Source: Ilumatobacter sp963746265 (lineage in GTDB: Bacteria; Actinomycetota; Acidimicrobiia; Acidimicrobiales; Ilumatobacteraceae). From it: a stretch of DNA of 64,000 nt. Below the pieces are notes generated by a model that saw only the letters and a list, made by a program, of their open reading frames with translations, was not told where the DNA came from and searched no databases. The translations under genes and the position numbers were made by a program. Within the stretch, counting starts at the first letter, position 1, and every line of letters starts with the position of its first letter. The DNA lies in the NCBI GenBank assembly GCA_963746265.1, contig CAVVAM010000015.1, positions 434,001-498,000 on the forward strand. Reading direction: 5' to 3'. Shown piece after piece: positions 50,918 through 59,072 of this stretch.

Positions 50918-52153
50918 ATGACGAGCCCGCCCAACGACCGCGTCCTCAGCATCGTCCTGGCCGGCGGCGAAGGCAAACGTCTCATGCCGCTGACGCTCGA
51001 TCGGGCCAAGCCCGCCGTACCGTTCGGCGGCAAGTACCGCCTGATCGACTTCGCGATCTCGAACCTCGTCAACGGCGGATTCCGGAAGGTCGTCGTGCTC
51101 ACGCAGTACAAGAGCCACAGCCTGGACGTGCACATCTCGCTCACGTGGCAGCTGTCGACGCTGCTCGGCAACTACGTCACGACGGTCCCGGCGCAGATGC
51201 GGCGGGGTCCACGATGGTTCACCGGATCGGCCGACGCGCTGTTCCAGAACATGAACCTGCTCGACGACATGCGGCCCGAACACGTCATCGTCTTCGGTGC
51301 CGACCACATCTACCGGCTCGACCCGCGCCAGATGCTGGAGTTCCACAAGGAGCAGGGTGCGGGCGTGACGGTCGCCGGTATCCGCGTGCCCGCCGAGGAC
51401 GCGTTCCAGTTCGGGGTGATCGAGAAGGCCGACGACGGCAGCAGGATCGTCCACTTCCACGAGAAGAACCCCGACGCACCGCGCCTGGCCGACGCGCCGC
51501 ACCAGGTGCTCGCCTCGATGGGCAACTACATCTTCGATGCCGAGGTGTTCCGTCAGATCATGACCGAGGATGCCACCGCTGCGGACTCGAAGCACGACGT
51601 CGGAGGCGACATCATCCCGAAGCTCGTCGCGCAGGGCAGCGCTCACGTGTACGACTACACGACCAACGTGGTACCCGGTGAGTCAGGAGTCGAGGACCAC
51701 TACTGGCGCGACGTCGGCACACTCGACTCGTACTTCGACGCCCACATGGACCTCGTCGCCCGGATGCCGGCGTTCGACCTCTACAACAGCGAGTGGCCGA
51801 TCTTCACGCGCACGCTCACCGAACCGCCCGCCAAGATCGCCGAGGGGGACAGCGGGCCGAGTCACATCAACAACTCGATCCTCGCCAGCGGCGTCATCGT
51901 CTCGGGGGGCATCGTCACCAACTCGGTGCTCTCCGGGGGCGTCACCGTCACCGACGCCGAGATCACCGACTCGGTGCTCATGCAGAACGTGAAGGTCGGC
52001 ATCGGCGCCCGGCTCCATCGGTGCATCATCGACAAGAACGTCGTGATCCCACCCGGGTTCTCGATCGGCCACGACCCCGAGGCCGACTCCGAGCGATTCA
52101 CCGTGTCGGAGGGAGGCGTCGTCGCAATCGCCAAAGGTACCGTCATCGAGTAG
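50918..52153 (+). CDS. glgC: glucose-1-phosphate adenylyltransferase
   Basis: A 411-residue ADP-glucose pyrophosphorylase that makes ADP-glucose from glucose-1-phosphate and ATP, the committed step. LAGGEGKRLMPLTLDRAKPAVPFGGKYRLIDF is the nucleotide-binding start, with the GKYRLIDFAISN signature; FGADHIYRLD and the left-handed beta helix at the C-terminus (hexapeptide repeats from about 300) complete it. The ATG at 50918 lies in the 45-bp divergent promoter shared with glgB, so both genes are likely controlled together. It is convergent with glgA. Confidence 0.94.
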   Translation: MTSPPNDRVLSIVLAGGEGKRLMPLTLDRAKPAVPFGGKYRLIDFAISNLVNGGFRKVVVLTQYKSHSLDVHISLTWQLSTLLGNYVTTVPAQMRRGPRWFTGSADALFQNMNLLDDMRPEHVIVFGADHIYRLDPRQMLEFHKEQGAGVTVAGIRVPAEDAFQFGVIEKADDGSRIVHFHEKNPDAPRLADAPHQVLASMGNYIFDAEVFRQIMTEDATAADSKHDVGGDIIPKLVAQGSAHVYDYTTNVVPGESGVEDHYWRDVGTLDSYFDAHMDLVARMPAFDLYNSEWPIFTRTLTEPPAKIAEGDSGPSHINNSILASGVIVSGGIVTNSVLSGGVTVTDAEITDSVLMQNVKVGIGARLHRCIIDKNVVIPPGFSIGHDPEADSERFTVSEGGVVAIAKGTVIE

Positions 52154-52198
52154 CAGCGACGGACCGACCCCGCGCACCAGCCGCACGCATCGGACCCC

Positions 52199-53569
52199 TC
52201 AGTCGACGAGTTCGCGGTAGAGATCGATGAACTCGGACGCCGGGGCGGTCCACGACCAGTCGGGTTCCATCCCGCGACGCTGGATCGCCTTGCGGCGACC
52301 GGCATGGCGCCACGCTCGCAGCCCACGATGGATCGCGTCGACGACGCCGCTCTCGTCGAGCGCGGCCGCGACGAAGCCGGTGCCGTCGCGGTGGAGGTCG
52401 GCGTCGATCACCGTGTCGACGAGCCCGCCGACCGGCGTGACGACCGGGATCGTCCCGTAGGCCATCGCCTGCATCTGCGCGAGACCGCACGGCTCGAATC
52501 GGCTCGGCATCAAGAGCAGATCGCCGCCGGCGAACAGCAGGTGCGACAGCGGTGCGTCATAGCCGTTGTAGAACCACACACGACCCGGCTGTGTCTGCCC
52601 GAGCCAGTGGCCCCACACGCCCAGACGCGGCTCGCCCGACCCGAGGACGAGCAGCCGGGCCTTCATCCCCCCGAGGAACCGAGCGGCCTCGAATGCGAGG
52701 TCGACGCCTTTCTGCTCGACGAGCCGGGTGACCATCACGATCAGCGGTTCGTCGGTATCGTCCCATCCCGCCCGTTCGAGCAACGCTTCGCGGGCCTGGC
52801 GCTTGCCGGTGAGATCCGTGCGGTCGAACTGCGGAGCGTGCTCGTCGGTGGCCGGGTTCCAGGCCCGGGTGTCGATGCCATTCAGGATCCCTCGGAGATC
52901 ATCGCCGCGTTGCGTCAACAGGCCCTGCAGACCCATGCCGGCGGCGGCGGTCGTGATCTCCCGTGCGTAGTTCGGGCTCACGGCCACGACACGGTCGACG
53001 ACCCGGATCGCACCGGCGAGCCCGTTGATCGCATCGCCCCACCCGTACGCCTCGCGATGACTGGGCAGCCGGTGCAACCAGGCCGCGCTCGCCCATCCCT
53101 GGTGAGCGAGGTTGTGGATCGTCAGCACGGTCGGCACCTCGCCGCCCAGGAATGCCGGCGTGAGTGCCGTGTGCCAGTCGTTGAGGTGCACGAGGTCGGC
53201 GTGAACCGCACGACTGAGCGCCGCGACTGCGGCCGAGAACGCCGCGAACCGAGCATCGTTGTCGGCCCAACCTTCACCGTGCTCGTCGACGTACGGGTCG
53301 GGCCGGACGATGCCGGGGACGTCGATCACAGCCAGCACGCCAGCATCGGGGTGCCGGCCGATTCGGGCCGACGCCGGCGCCGCCCAGTCGGGCACGTCGA
53401 GGTGGACGTGCTCTTCGTCGACGAGTGGATACGGCGAGTAGCCGGGGATCGCGGTGATCACGTCGATGCCCTGCTCGGCCAGAGCAGCAGCGAGGCCGGC
53501 AGCGGCCTCGCCGAGACCGCCCGCACTGACGAGCGGCCGCAGCTCGGCGGTGGCGAACAAGACCCTCAT
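52199..53569 (-). CDS. glgA: glycogen synthase (GT5 family)
   Basis: A 456-residue GT-B glucosyltransferase using ADP-glucose. The N-terminal motif is TAELRPLVSAGGLGEA. In most GlgA proteins position 15 is the Lys of KxGGL that contacts the nucleotide diphosphate; here it is Ser. LHRLPSHREAYGWGDAINGLAG and PSRFEPCGLAQMQAMAYGTIPV, with the catalytic E-x7-E region, are normal. Reduced or altered donor use is possible. The ATG at 53569 overlaps the glgX stop by 4 nt, so glgX and glgA are coupled. Confidence 0.9.
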   Translation of the reverse strand: MRVLFATAELRPLVSAGGLGEAAAGLAAALAEQGIDVITAIPGYSPYPLVDEEHVHLDVPDWAAPASARIGRHPDAGVLAVIDVPGIVRPDPYVDEHGEGWADNDARFAAFSAAVAALSRAVHADLVHLNDWHTALTPAFLGGEVPTVLTIHNLAHQGWASAAWLHRLPSHREAYGWGDAINGLAGAIRVVDRVVAVSPNYAREITTAAAGMGLQGLLTQRGDDLRGILNGIDTRAWNPATDEHAPQFDRTDLTGKRQAREALLERAGWDDTDEPLIVMVTRLVEQKGVDLAFEAARFLGGMKARLLVLGSGEPRLGVWGHWLGQTQPGRVWFYNGYDAPLSHLLFAGGDLLLMPSRFEPCGLAQMQAMAYGTIPVVTPVGGLVDTVIDADLHRDGTGFVAAALDESGVVDAIHRGLRAWRHAGRRKAIQRRGMEPDWSWTAPASEFIDLYRELVD

Positions 53570-55686
53570 GACGATCCCGGGATGATCTCGTGGCGTTCGA
53601 GCAGCACCAGCGACCACGCGCCGACCTTCCAGTCGTCGCTCGTCTCGATCGTCTCGCCGATCGCCGTCGGGTCCGACGTGTCGATCACCACGCGCCAACG
53701 ACTGCCGCCGAGGCCGAACGGAACCGTGAAGCCGATCGAGTCCGAACCGGCATTGCACAGCACGAGGAAGCTGTGGTCGAGCGGGCGTTCGAGCGCCCCG
53801 TCGTGAGGACCGAGCGCATTGCCGTTCAGGAACACCGACAGCGCCTTTGCGTGGCCGACGTGCCAGTCGTCGGGATGCATCGGGTCACCGTCCGGACGGA
53901 ACCAGCCGATGTCGTCCAGCGTGCTACCCATGGAGGGTGCGCCCTCGAAGAAGCGCCGGCGGCGGAACACCGGGTGGGCTTTGCGCAGCGCGACCAACCG
54001 CTGGGTGAACGCCAGCAGGTCGTGGTCGACGGCCTCCCAGTCGTGCCACGACAACTCGTTGTCCTGGCAGTAGGCGTTGTTGTTCCCACGCTGCGTCCGC
54101 CCGATCTCGTCGCCACCCGACAACATCGGAACGCCTTGGGACAGCAGCAGGGTCGCGAGCATGGAACGCACACGTCGGCGGCGGTTCTCGTTGACCGACT
54201 CGACGTCGCTGGGGCCCTCGACGCCGCCGTTCCACGAACGGTTGTCGCTGTGGCCGTCGCGACCGTTCTCGCCGTTGGCCTCGTTGTGCTTCCGCTCGAA
54301 GGAGACGAGATCGGCGAGCGTGTACCCGTCGTGGGCGGTGACGAAGTTGACGCTGGCCGACGGCCCGCGGCCGGCCGAGTGGAACACGTCGGCGCTGCCG
54401 GTGAACCGGCTGGCGAACGCCGCCAGCGTGCCGGGTGTGCCCTTCCAGAAGTCGCGGATGTCGTCGCGGAACCTCGCGTTCCACTCGGACCACGTCGGCG
54501 GGAAGTTGCCCAGCTGATAGCCGCCGGGTCCGATGTCCCACGGCTCGGCGATCAGCTTGACCTGGCTGACGACGGGATCCTGGTGGACGAGATCGAAGAA
54601 CGCCGCGTTGCGGTCGAACTCGTGGGCGTCACGTGCGAGCGTGGACGCGAGGTCGAACCGGAAGCCGTCGACGTGCATGTCGGTGACCCAGTACCGCAGA
54701 CTGTCCATCACCAATCGGAGCGCGGCCGGGTGTTGCACGTTGAGGCTGTTGCCGGTGCCCGTGAAGTCGACGTACCGGCTGCGGTCGTCGTAGGGCAGGC
54801 GGTAGTACGAGGCGTTGTCGACGCCCCGGAACGAGAGGGTGGGACCGCGCTCGTTGCCCTCGTTGGTGTGGTTGTAGACGACGTCGAGGATGACATCGAT
54901 GCCGGCGCGGTGCAGGGTCTTGACGAGCTGCTTGAACTCCACGACCTGCTCGCCGCGCTCCCCGCCGGCGGCGTAGGCGCTGTGGGGGGCGAGGAACCCG
55001 ATCGTCGAGTACCCCCAGTAGTTCGACAGCCCGATGCCGTCGAGGAACCCCTCCGACAGGAAGTGGTGGACCGGCAACAGCTCCACCGCGGTGACGCCGA
55101 GCCGGAGCAGGTGGTTGACGATCGCCGGGTGCGCCATGCCGGCGTAGGTGCCGCGGAGCTCGGCGGGCACGTCGGGGTGGGTCTTCGACAGACCGCGCAC
55201 GTGCGCCTCGTAGATCACCGACCGGTTCAGCGGCGTACCCGGCGAGGAGTCGTCCTCCCAGTCGAAGGTCTCGTCGACGACGATGCACTTCGGAACCATC
55301 GCGGCACTGTCGAGTGCACTTCGCTGCGACGGCTGCGCCGGATCGTGGCCGGTCAGCTCCGGGCCGATCGTCACATCACCCTCGATCGCCAGGGCGTACG
55401 GGTCGATGAGCAGCTTGGCCGGGTTGTGCCGGAGGCCATCGGCCGGGCTCCAGGGGCCGTCCACGCGTAAGCCGTAGCGTTGGCCGGGCCGGATGCCGCT
55501 GACGTGGCCGTGATGGACGTGGGCGGTCCGCTCGAGCAGCCGCACGCGCTCCTCGTCGCCGTCGTCGTCGAACAAGCAGAGATCGACCGCCGTGGCCGTT
55601 TCCGAGTACACGGCCACGTTGATCCCGGTGCCGTCGAATCTCACTCCCAACGGATGGGGGGCGCCGAACGTCGGGGATGTGGTCAC
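53566..55686 (-). CDS. glgX: glycogen debranching enzyme
   Basis: A 706-residue GH13 isoamylase-type debranching enzyme. The N-terminal CBM48 (FDGTGINVAVYSETATAVDLCLFD) leads into the barrel. VDGFRFDLASTLARD carries the nucleophile and LIAEPWDIGPGGYQLG the acid/base. NFVTAHDGYTLADLVS and GGDEIGRTQRGNNNAYCQDN complete the site. It hydrolyses alpha-1,6 branches left by phosphorylase. ATG at 55686. It is the first gene of the glgX-glgA pair. Confidence 0.94.
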   Translation of the reverse strand: MTTSPTFGAPHPLGVRFDGTGINVAVYSETATAVDLCLFDDDGDEERVRLLERTAHVHHGHVSGIRPGQRYGLRVDGPWSPADGLRHNPAKLLIDPYALAIEGDVTIGPELTGHDPAQPSQRSALDSAAMVPKCIVVDETFDWEDDSSPGTPLNRSVIYEAHVRGLSKTHPDVPAELRGTYAGMAHPAIVNHLLRLGVTAVELLPVHHFLSEGFLDGIGLSNYWGYSTIGFLAPHSAYAAGGERGEQVVEFKQLVKTLHRAGIDVILDVVYNHTNEGNERGPTLSFRGVDNASYYRLPYDDRSRYVDFTGTGNSLNVQHPAALRLVMDSLRYWVTDMHVDGFRFDLASTLARDAHEFDRNAAFFDLVHQDPVVSQVKLIAEPWDIGPGGYQLGNFPPTWSEWNARFRDDIRDFWKGTPGTLAAFASRFTGSADVFHSAGRGPSASVNFVTAHDGYTLADLVSFERKHNEANGENGRDGHSDNRSWNGGVEGPSDVESVNENRRRRVRSMLATLLLSQGVPMLSGGDEIGRTQRGNNNAYCQDNELSWHDWEAVDHDLLAFTQRLVALRKAHPVFRRRRFFEGAPSMGSTLDDIGWFRPDGDPMHPDDWHVGHAKALSVFLNGNALGPHDGALERPLDHSFLVLCNAGSDSIGFTVPFGLGGSRWRVVIDTSDPTAIGETIETSDDWKVGAWSLVLLERHEIIPGSS

Positions 55687-55805
55687 TGGTGGTTCTCCGC
55701 TCTCTCCGCGCCGTTGCGGAGCGGATGCAGCATGTTATCGGCGAGCAGCGGGGGCCGGCCCGGCGCACACCAGGCGCAGCCCGCACCGGTGAGGCGCCCG
55801 ACCGT

Positions 55806-56462
55806 TCAACCCGTGAAGCCGATCTCCTTGTGGGATCCGTCGCAGAGCGGCTTGCTCCCCGAGGCCCCGCAGCGGCACAGCGTGACCCGGTTGCGTGTCT
55901 CCAACGGGTGACCATCGGCCCGCTCGACCGGGATACCGCCGGTCACCCAGAGCGGTCCGTCCTGCACGACCGCGATCTCGACGGGCAGATCGGGCTCGAT
56001 GACCTCGCCGTCGACCTCGAACGTGAGCGCCCCGGAGGGGCATCGTTCGATCATCGCCATCACCTGGGCGCGCACGACGGTGTCGTCGGTCTTGCCGGCC
56101 ATCTTCCACACGTTCGACACCCGGTTGCCGCAGAAGCCGGCGTGCACGCAGATACCCCGATCGTCGTGGACGTCGATGCCGGTGCCCGCGTACTGCTGGC
56201 GACGTTCGTCGTAGCCGTCGGTCGGCGCCGACTCGGTGCCGTCGAAGCCCGTTCGGGCGTGGGCGCCGTCGCAGAACGGCTTGTTGTCGGACTGCCCGCA
56301 GCGACAGAGCGCGTAGCGGTCCCGGGTCTCGACGTCGGCGCCCGGTTTCCAGGTCAGCGGCTCGCCGTGCTCGGAGACGATCGGTTCGCGACGTGACAGC
56401 GGCACGGAACCGGGGACGAGGTAGGGGCCGTTCTCGGTCGTGGTGATCTGTGGATCGCTCAT
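55806..56462 (-). CDS. double CDGSH iron-sulfur protein with a Fer4-like middle domain
   Basis: A 218-residue protein with two CDGSH-type 2Fe-2S sites: YALCRCGQSDNKPFCDGAHA near 52-71 and VTLCRCGASGSKPLCDGSHK near 193-212. Each has C-x-C-x6-S-x-x-P-x-C-D-G-x-H. Between them lies a divergent ferredoxin-like region with ICVHAGFCGNRVSNVW and RCPSGAL, which matches the Fer4_19 domain. Such proteins shuttle electrons or clusters. The ATG at 56462 fits. It is divergent from a VOC gene. Confidence 0.88.
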   Translation of the reverse strand: MSDPQITTTENGPYLVPGSVPLSRREPIVSEHGEPLTWKPGADVETRDRYALCRCGQSDNKPFCDGAHARTGFDGTESAPTDGYDERRQQYAGTGIDVHDDRGICVHAGFCGNRVSNVWKMAGKTDDTVVRAQVMAMIERCPSGALTFEVDGEVIEPDLPVEIAVVQDGPLWVTGGIPVERADGHPLETRNRVTLCRCGASGSKPLCDGSHKEIGFTG

Positions 56463-56510
56463 GTGGAGAGTCCTCTCGGTGGACGTGGGCGCCATCGTGC
56501 CCCGTTCTGA

Positions 56511-56522
56511 TTGCGTTCGCAA
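56511..56522. promoter_or_regulatory. TTGCG-TT-CGCAA palindrome at a promoter
   Basis: A perfect inverted repeat at 56511-56522. TTGCGT also works as a -35 box with GATTCT 18 bp downstream as -10, so a bound regulator would block the VOC gene promoter. It lies in the 97-bp gap between the CDGSH and VOC genes. Confidence 0.4.
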
Positions 56523-56559
56523 GTGTGGGAGACTGATTCTCACGAGCGAAAGGCCCACC

Positions 56560-57060
56560 ATGAACGACCAGACCCGGACCGTCGATCGCACCGACGAGTG
56601 GGACGCACTCCGTGGTCGATACCTCGCCGCCGGCGACGAACGACCGCCGTCGACGGCTCGCGGCGTCCATCACGTGGCCCTGATGTGCAGCGACGTGGCG
56701 ACGACGATCGACTTCTACCAGGGTCTGCTCGAGTTCCCGCTGACCGAGTTGTTCGAGAACCGCGACTACGAGGGTTCGACACACTTCTTCTTCGACATCG
56801 GCCACGGCAACAGCCTGGCGTTCTTCGACTTCCCGGGACTGGACCTCGGGCCGTACCGCGAGGTACTCGGCGGGCTCCACCACCTCGCCATCTCGATGGA
56901 GCCGGACAACTGGAACCGACTGCGTGCCAAGCTCCACGACGCGGGGGTCGAGACGGCGGTGATCAGTGGCAGCTCGATGTACTTCACCGGGCCCGACGGC
57001 GAGCGGATCGAGCTGATCTCCGATCCTCTGGGGGAGATGTACGGCAACCCGGTGGGCTGA
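56560..57060 (+). CDS. VOC-fold dioxygenase-like protein
   Basis: A 166-residue glyoxalase/bleomycin-resistance-fold protein. The metal sites are conserved: His in GVHHVALMCSDVATTIDFYQ, His in GLHHLAISM and Glu in DGERIELIS. A 35-residue N-terminal extension precedes the first module. Acidic and His-rich surface loops (STHFFFDIGHGNSLAFF) suggest a metalloenzyme. The substrate is unknown; it is not closely similar to the VOC protein near 5.4 kb. The ATG at 56560 has GCGAAAGG ahead of it. Confidence 0.83.
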   Translation: MNDQTRTVDRTDEWDALRGRYLAAGDERPPSTARGVHHVALMCSDVATTIDFYQGLLEFPLTELFENRDYEGSTHFFFDIGHGNSLAFFDFPGLDLGPYREVLGGLHHLAISMEPDNWNRLRAKLHDAGVETAVISGSSMYFTGPDGERIELISDPLGEMYGNPVG

Positions 57061-57253
57061 TCGGTGCCGCTGAACTCGACGATCAGATCGGCGAAACCGG
57101 CACCCGGGACGTGACATCGTCGTACCGGCTGCGGCCGCTGGTCATCGTCGTCCCGACGTCATCGACATCGAGCACCACGCTGCAGTCGAGCACGACCAGC
57201 TCCGGATCGCTCAGATGAGCGACGAGCCGGTCGACATGGACGAGCGAGTCCAT
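57061..57253 (-). pseudogene. sulfurtransferase (rhodanese) N-terminal remnant
   Basis: An ATG overlaps the quinone-reductase stop (TGATG), so this was the next gene in that operon. DSLVHVDRLVAHLSDPELVV, then LDCSVVL, then SGRSRYDD, is the start of thiosulfate/3-mercaptopyruvate sulfurtransferases. A frameshift follows: HVPGAGFADL, the next family motif, continues in another frame for a few codons. The remaining 200 or more residues are gone, and the VOC gene lies there instead. The short frame ends at 57083. Confidence 0.65.
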
Positions 57254-58236
57254 CAGTCCGCTGCTCCGACGACGTCGATGATGATCTTGCCCTGCGCGTG
57301 CCCGTCGGCCAGGTACCGCATCGCATCTGCCGTCTCGTCGAGTTGGTACGTGCGGTCGATCACCGATCGGAGGGTGCCTGCGTCGACCAAGTCGGCCAGC
57401 GCCACCAATTCGTCGTGTGTCTCATCGGCGGTGAACGTGACCGCACGCTGCTTGCCGATCAGGAAACGCACCTTCGCGAGGAGGACGCGGGTCACCGGGC
57501 CGAGCAGCTTGTTGTGCTTCGGGCCACTGACGATCACCAGCACGCCGGTGTCGGTGAGCACCCGGCGACAGTCGCTCAGCGATCGGTTGCCCACGTTGTC
57601 GAGGATCGCGTCGTACCGTCGAGGCATCGCCGCGAAATCGTCGATGGTGTAGTCGATCACGTGATCGGCACCCAGCGAGCGGACCAGGTCGACGTTGCGA
57701 GTGCTGCACACCGCCGTCACCTCGGCGCCCAGGTGCTTGGCGATCTGCACCGCGTACGACCCGACCCCACCCGATGCTCCGTTGATCAGCACGGAGCTCC
57801 CCCGGCTGACCCCAGCGTGGTCGCGCAGTCCTTGCAGGGCGGTGACAGCTGCGACCGGCAGCGCCGCGGCCTCGTCGAAACCCATCCCGCTCGGTTTGTG
57901 CGCGATGTTCTTCTCGCGGCTGGCGACGAACTCGGCGAAGCAGCCCGCCCCGCCGCCGAACACCTCGTCACCCGTTCGGTACGCGGTGACGTCGGAACCG
58001 ACGGCTTGCACGACGCCTGCCATGTCAACGCCTCGGACCTGCTGCTTGGGGCCGCGGCCGCCGGCGATGAGCCGGAGGAAGTAGGGCGTGCCGGTCATGA
58101 AGTGCCAGTCGAGCGGGTTGACCGCCGCCGCGTGGACCCGCACCAGCACCTGGTCGGCTTCGAGTTCGGGCATCGGCAGCTCCCGGAGTTCGAGCACCTC
58201 GGCCGCGCCGTAGCGCTCGTTGATCACTGCCCGCAT
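57253..58236 (-). CDS. zinc-independent medium-chain dehydrogenase/reductase (quinone oxidoreductase-like)
   Basis: A 327-residue MDR protein. The GroES-like N-terminal domain (about 1-125) lacks structural-zinc cysteines. The nucleotide-binding segment is LINGASGGVGSYAVQIAKHLGAEVT. NADPH-dependent quinone or enone reduction is typical of this group. Transcription is divergent from the TetR gene. The intergenic palindromes lie 32-82 nt before its ATG at 58236, which suggests it is the target of that repressor. Confidence 0.87.
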   Translation of the reverse strand: MRAVINERYGAAEVLELRELPMPELEADQVLVRVHAAAVNPLDWHFMTGTPYFLRLIAGGRGPKQQVRGVDMAGVVQAVGSDVTAYRTGDEVFGGGAGCFAEFVASREKNIAHKPSGMGFDEAAALPVAAVTALQGLRDHAGVSRGSSVLINGASGGVGSYAVQIAKHLGAEVTAVCSTRNVDLVRSLGADHVIDYTIDDFAAMPRRYDAILDNVGNRSLSDCRRVLTDTGVLVIVSGPKHNKLLGPVTRVLLAKVRFLIGKQRAVTFTADETHDELVALADLVDAGTLRSVIDRTYQLDETADAMRYLADGHAQGKIIIDVVGAAD

Positions 58237-58267
58237 CGTGCGCCGCTCCGTCTGGTTCGAGCGTTGT

Positions 58268-58318
58268 ACGTACGGTGTACGTCTCTCATGTCGACGACTC
58301 TAGACGTACACTGTACGT
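58268..58318. promoter_or_regulatory. twin TetR-type operators in the divergent promoter
   Basis: ACGTACACTGTACGT (58304-58318) is a perfect 15-bp palindrome around a central C. ACGTACGGTGTACGT (58268-58282) is a copy with two changes. Centres are 36 bp apart, about 3.5 helical turns. Both lie in the 110-bp gap between the quinone-reductase-like gene and the TetR gene. Confidence 0.75.
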
Positions 58319-58346
58319 CGCGCAACCCATCTCCTCGGACGGGATC

Positions 58347-59018
58347 ATGACCATCGAACCATCGACGACCGTGCCGGCGACGACCGGCTCACCCGATCGC
58401 CCGCCGCTCACCCGCGACCGCATTCTCACGATGGCCGTCGCGATCGCCGACGAACACGGCGTCGGCGGCCTGAGCATGCGCAAGCTCGCCAGGCAACTCG
58501 GCTACGAGGTCATGTCGCTGTACAACCACGTCGAGAACAAGGACGACCTGCTCGACGGCATGGTCGACCTCGTGGCCGCCGAGATCGACGAACCGCCGAT
58601 GGGGATCGGGTGGCAGCCGGCCGTGCGTTCGATCGCGATGTCGGCCCACGACGCCCTCGTTCGACACCGATGGGCGGCCGCACTGTGGTCGGAGCGCTGG
58701 CCGGGCCCGGCCAGGTGGCGGCACATGGAGCTCCTGCTGGAGCTGCTGGCGAACGCCGATTTCCCCCACGACGTCGCCGACCTCGCGTTCCATGCGGTGA
58801 CGATGCACGTCCAGGGGTTCACCCAACAGCAGATCAACTCTGCGCGGCAGGCGACGGCCGCGATGTTCGAACGGTTCCACCGCGACGTGTCGGAGAACGA
58901 CTTCCCAGAAGTCCACGCCCACGTCCGATACCACCTCGAGCGCGACGCTCCGCACGACGAGTTCGGGTTCGTGCTCGACCTCATCCTCGATGGGCTCGAG
59001 CGCGCCCGAACGGCGTAG
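58347..59018 (+). CDS. TetR/AcrR-family repressor
   Basis: A 223-residue TetR regulator. The helix-turn-helix is LTRDRILTMAVAIADEHGVG, then GLSMRKLARQLGYEVMSLYN, then HVENKDDLLDGMV, the classical tandem. The C-terminal domain (about 90-220) is helical, with a TetR_C_1-like ligand pocket (FTQQQINSARQATAAMF). The ATG at 58347 fits; an upstream frame would include the operator DNA. It most likely represses itself and the divergent reductase gene, responding to an electrophile or quinone. Confidence 0.87.
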   Translation: MTIEPSTTVPATTGSPDRPPLTRDRILTMAVAIADEHGVGGLSMRKLARQLGYEVMSLYNHVENKDDLLDGMVDLVAAEIDEPPMGIGWQPAVRSIAMSAHDALVRHRWAAALWSERWPGPARWRHMELLLELLANADFPHDVADLAFHAVTMHVQGFTQQQINSARQATAAMFERFHRDVSENDFPEVHAHVRYHLERDAPHDEFGFVLDLILDGLERARTA

Positions 59019-59072
59019 GTCGACCAGCGTCCAGGAAGTTCGTCCTCGAGCGCCACCGCTAGCCTCGGCCGG

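Noticed and set aside
48917..51646. A longer 909-residue version of GlgB
   Set aside because: The extra N-terminus is antisense to glgC; the branching enzyme family start is the ATG at 50872.
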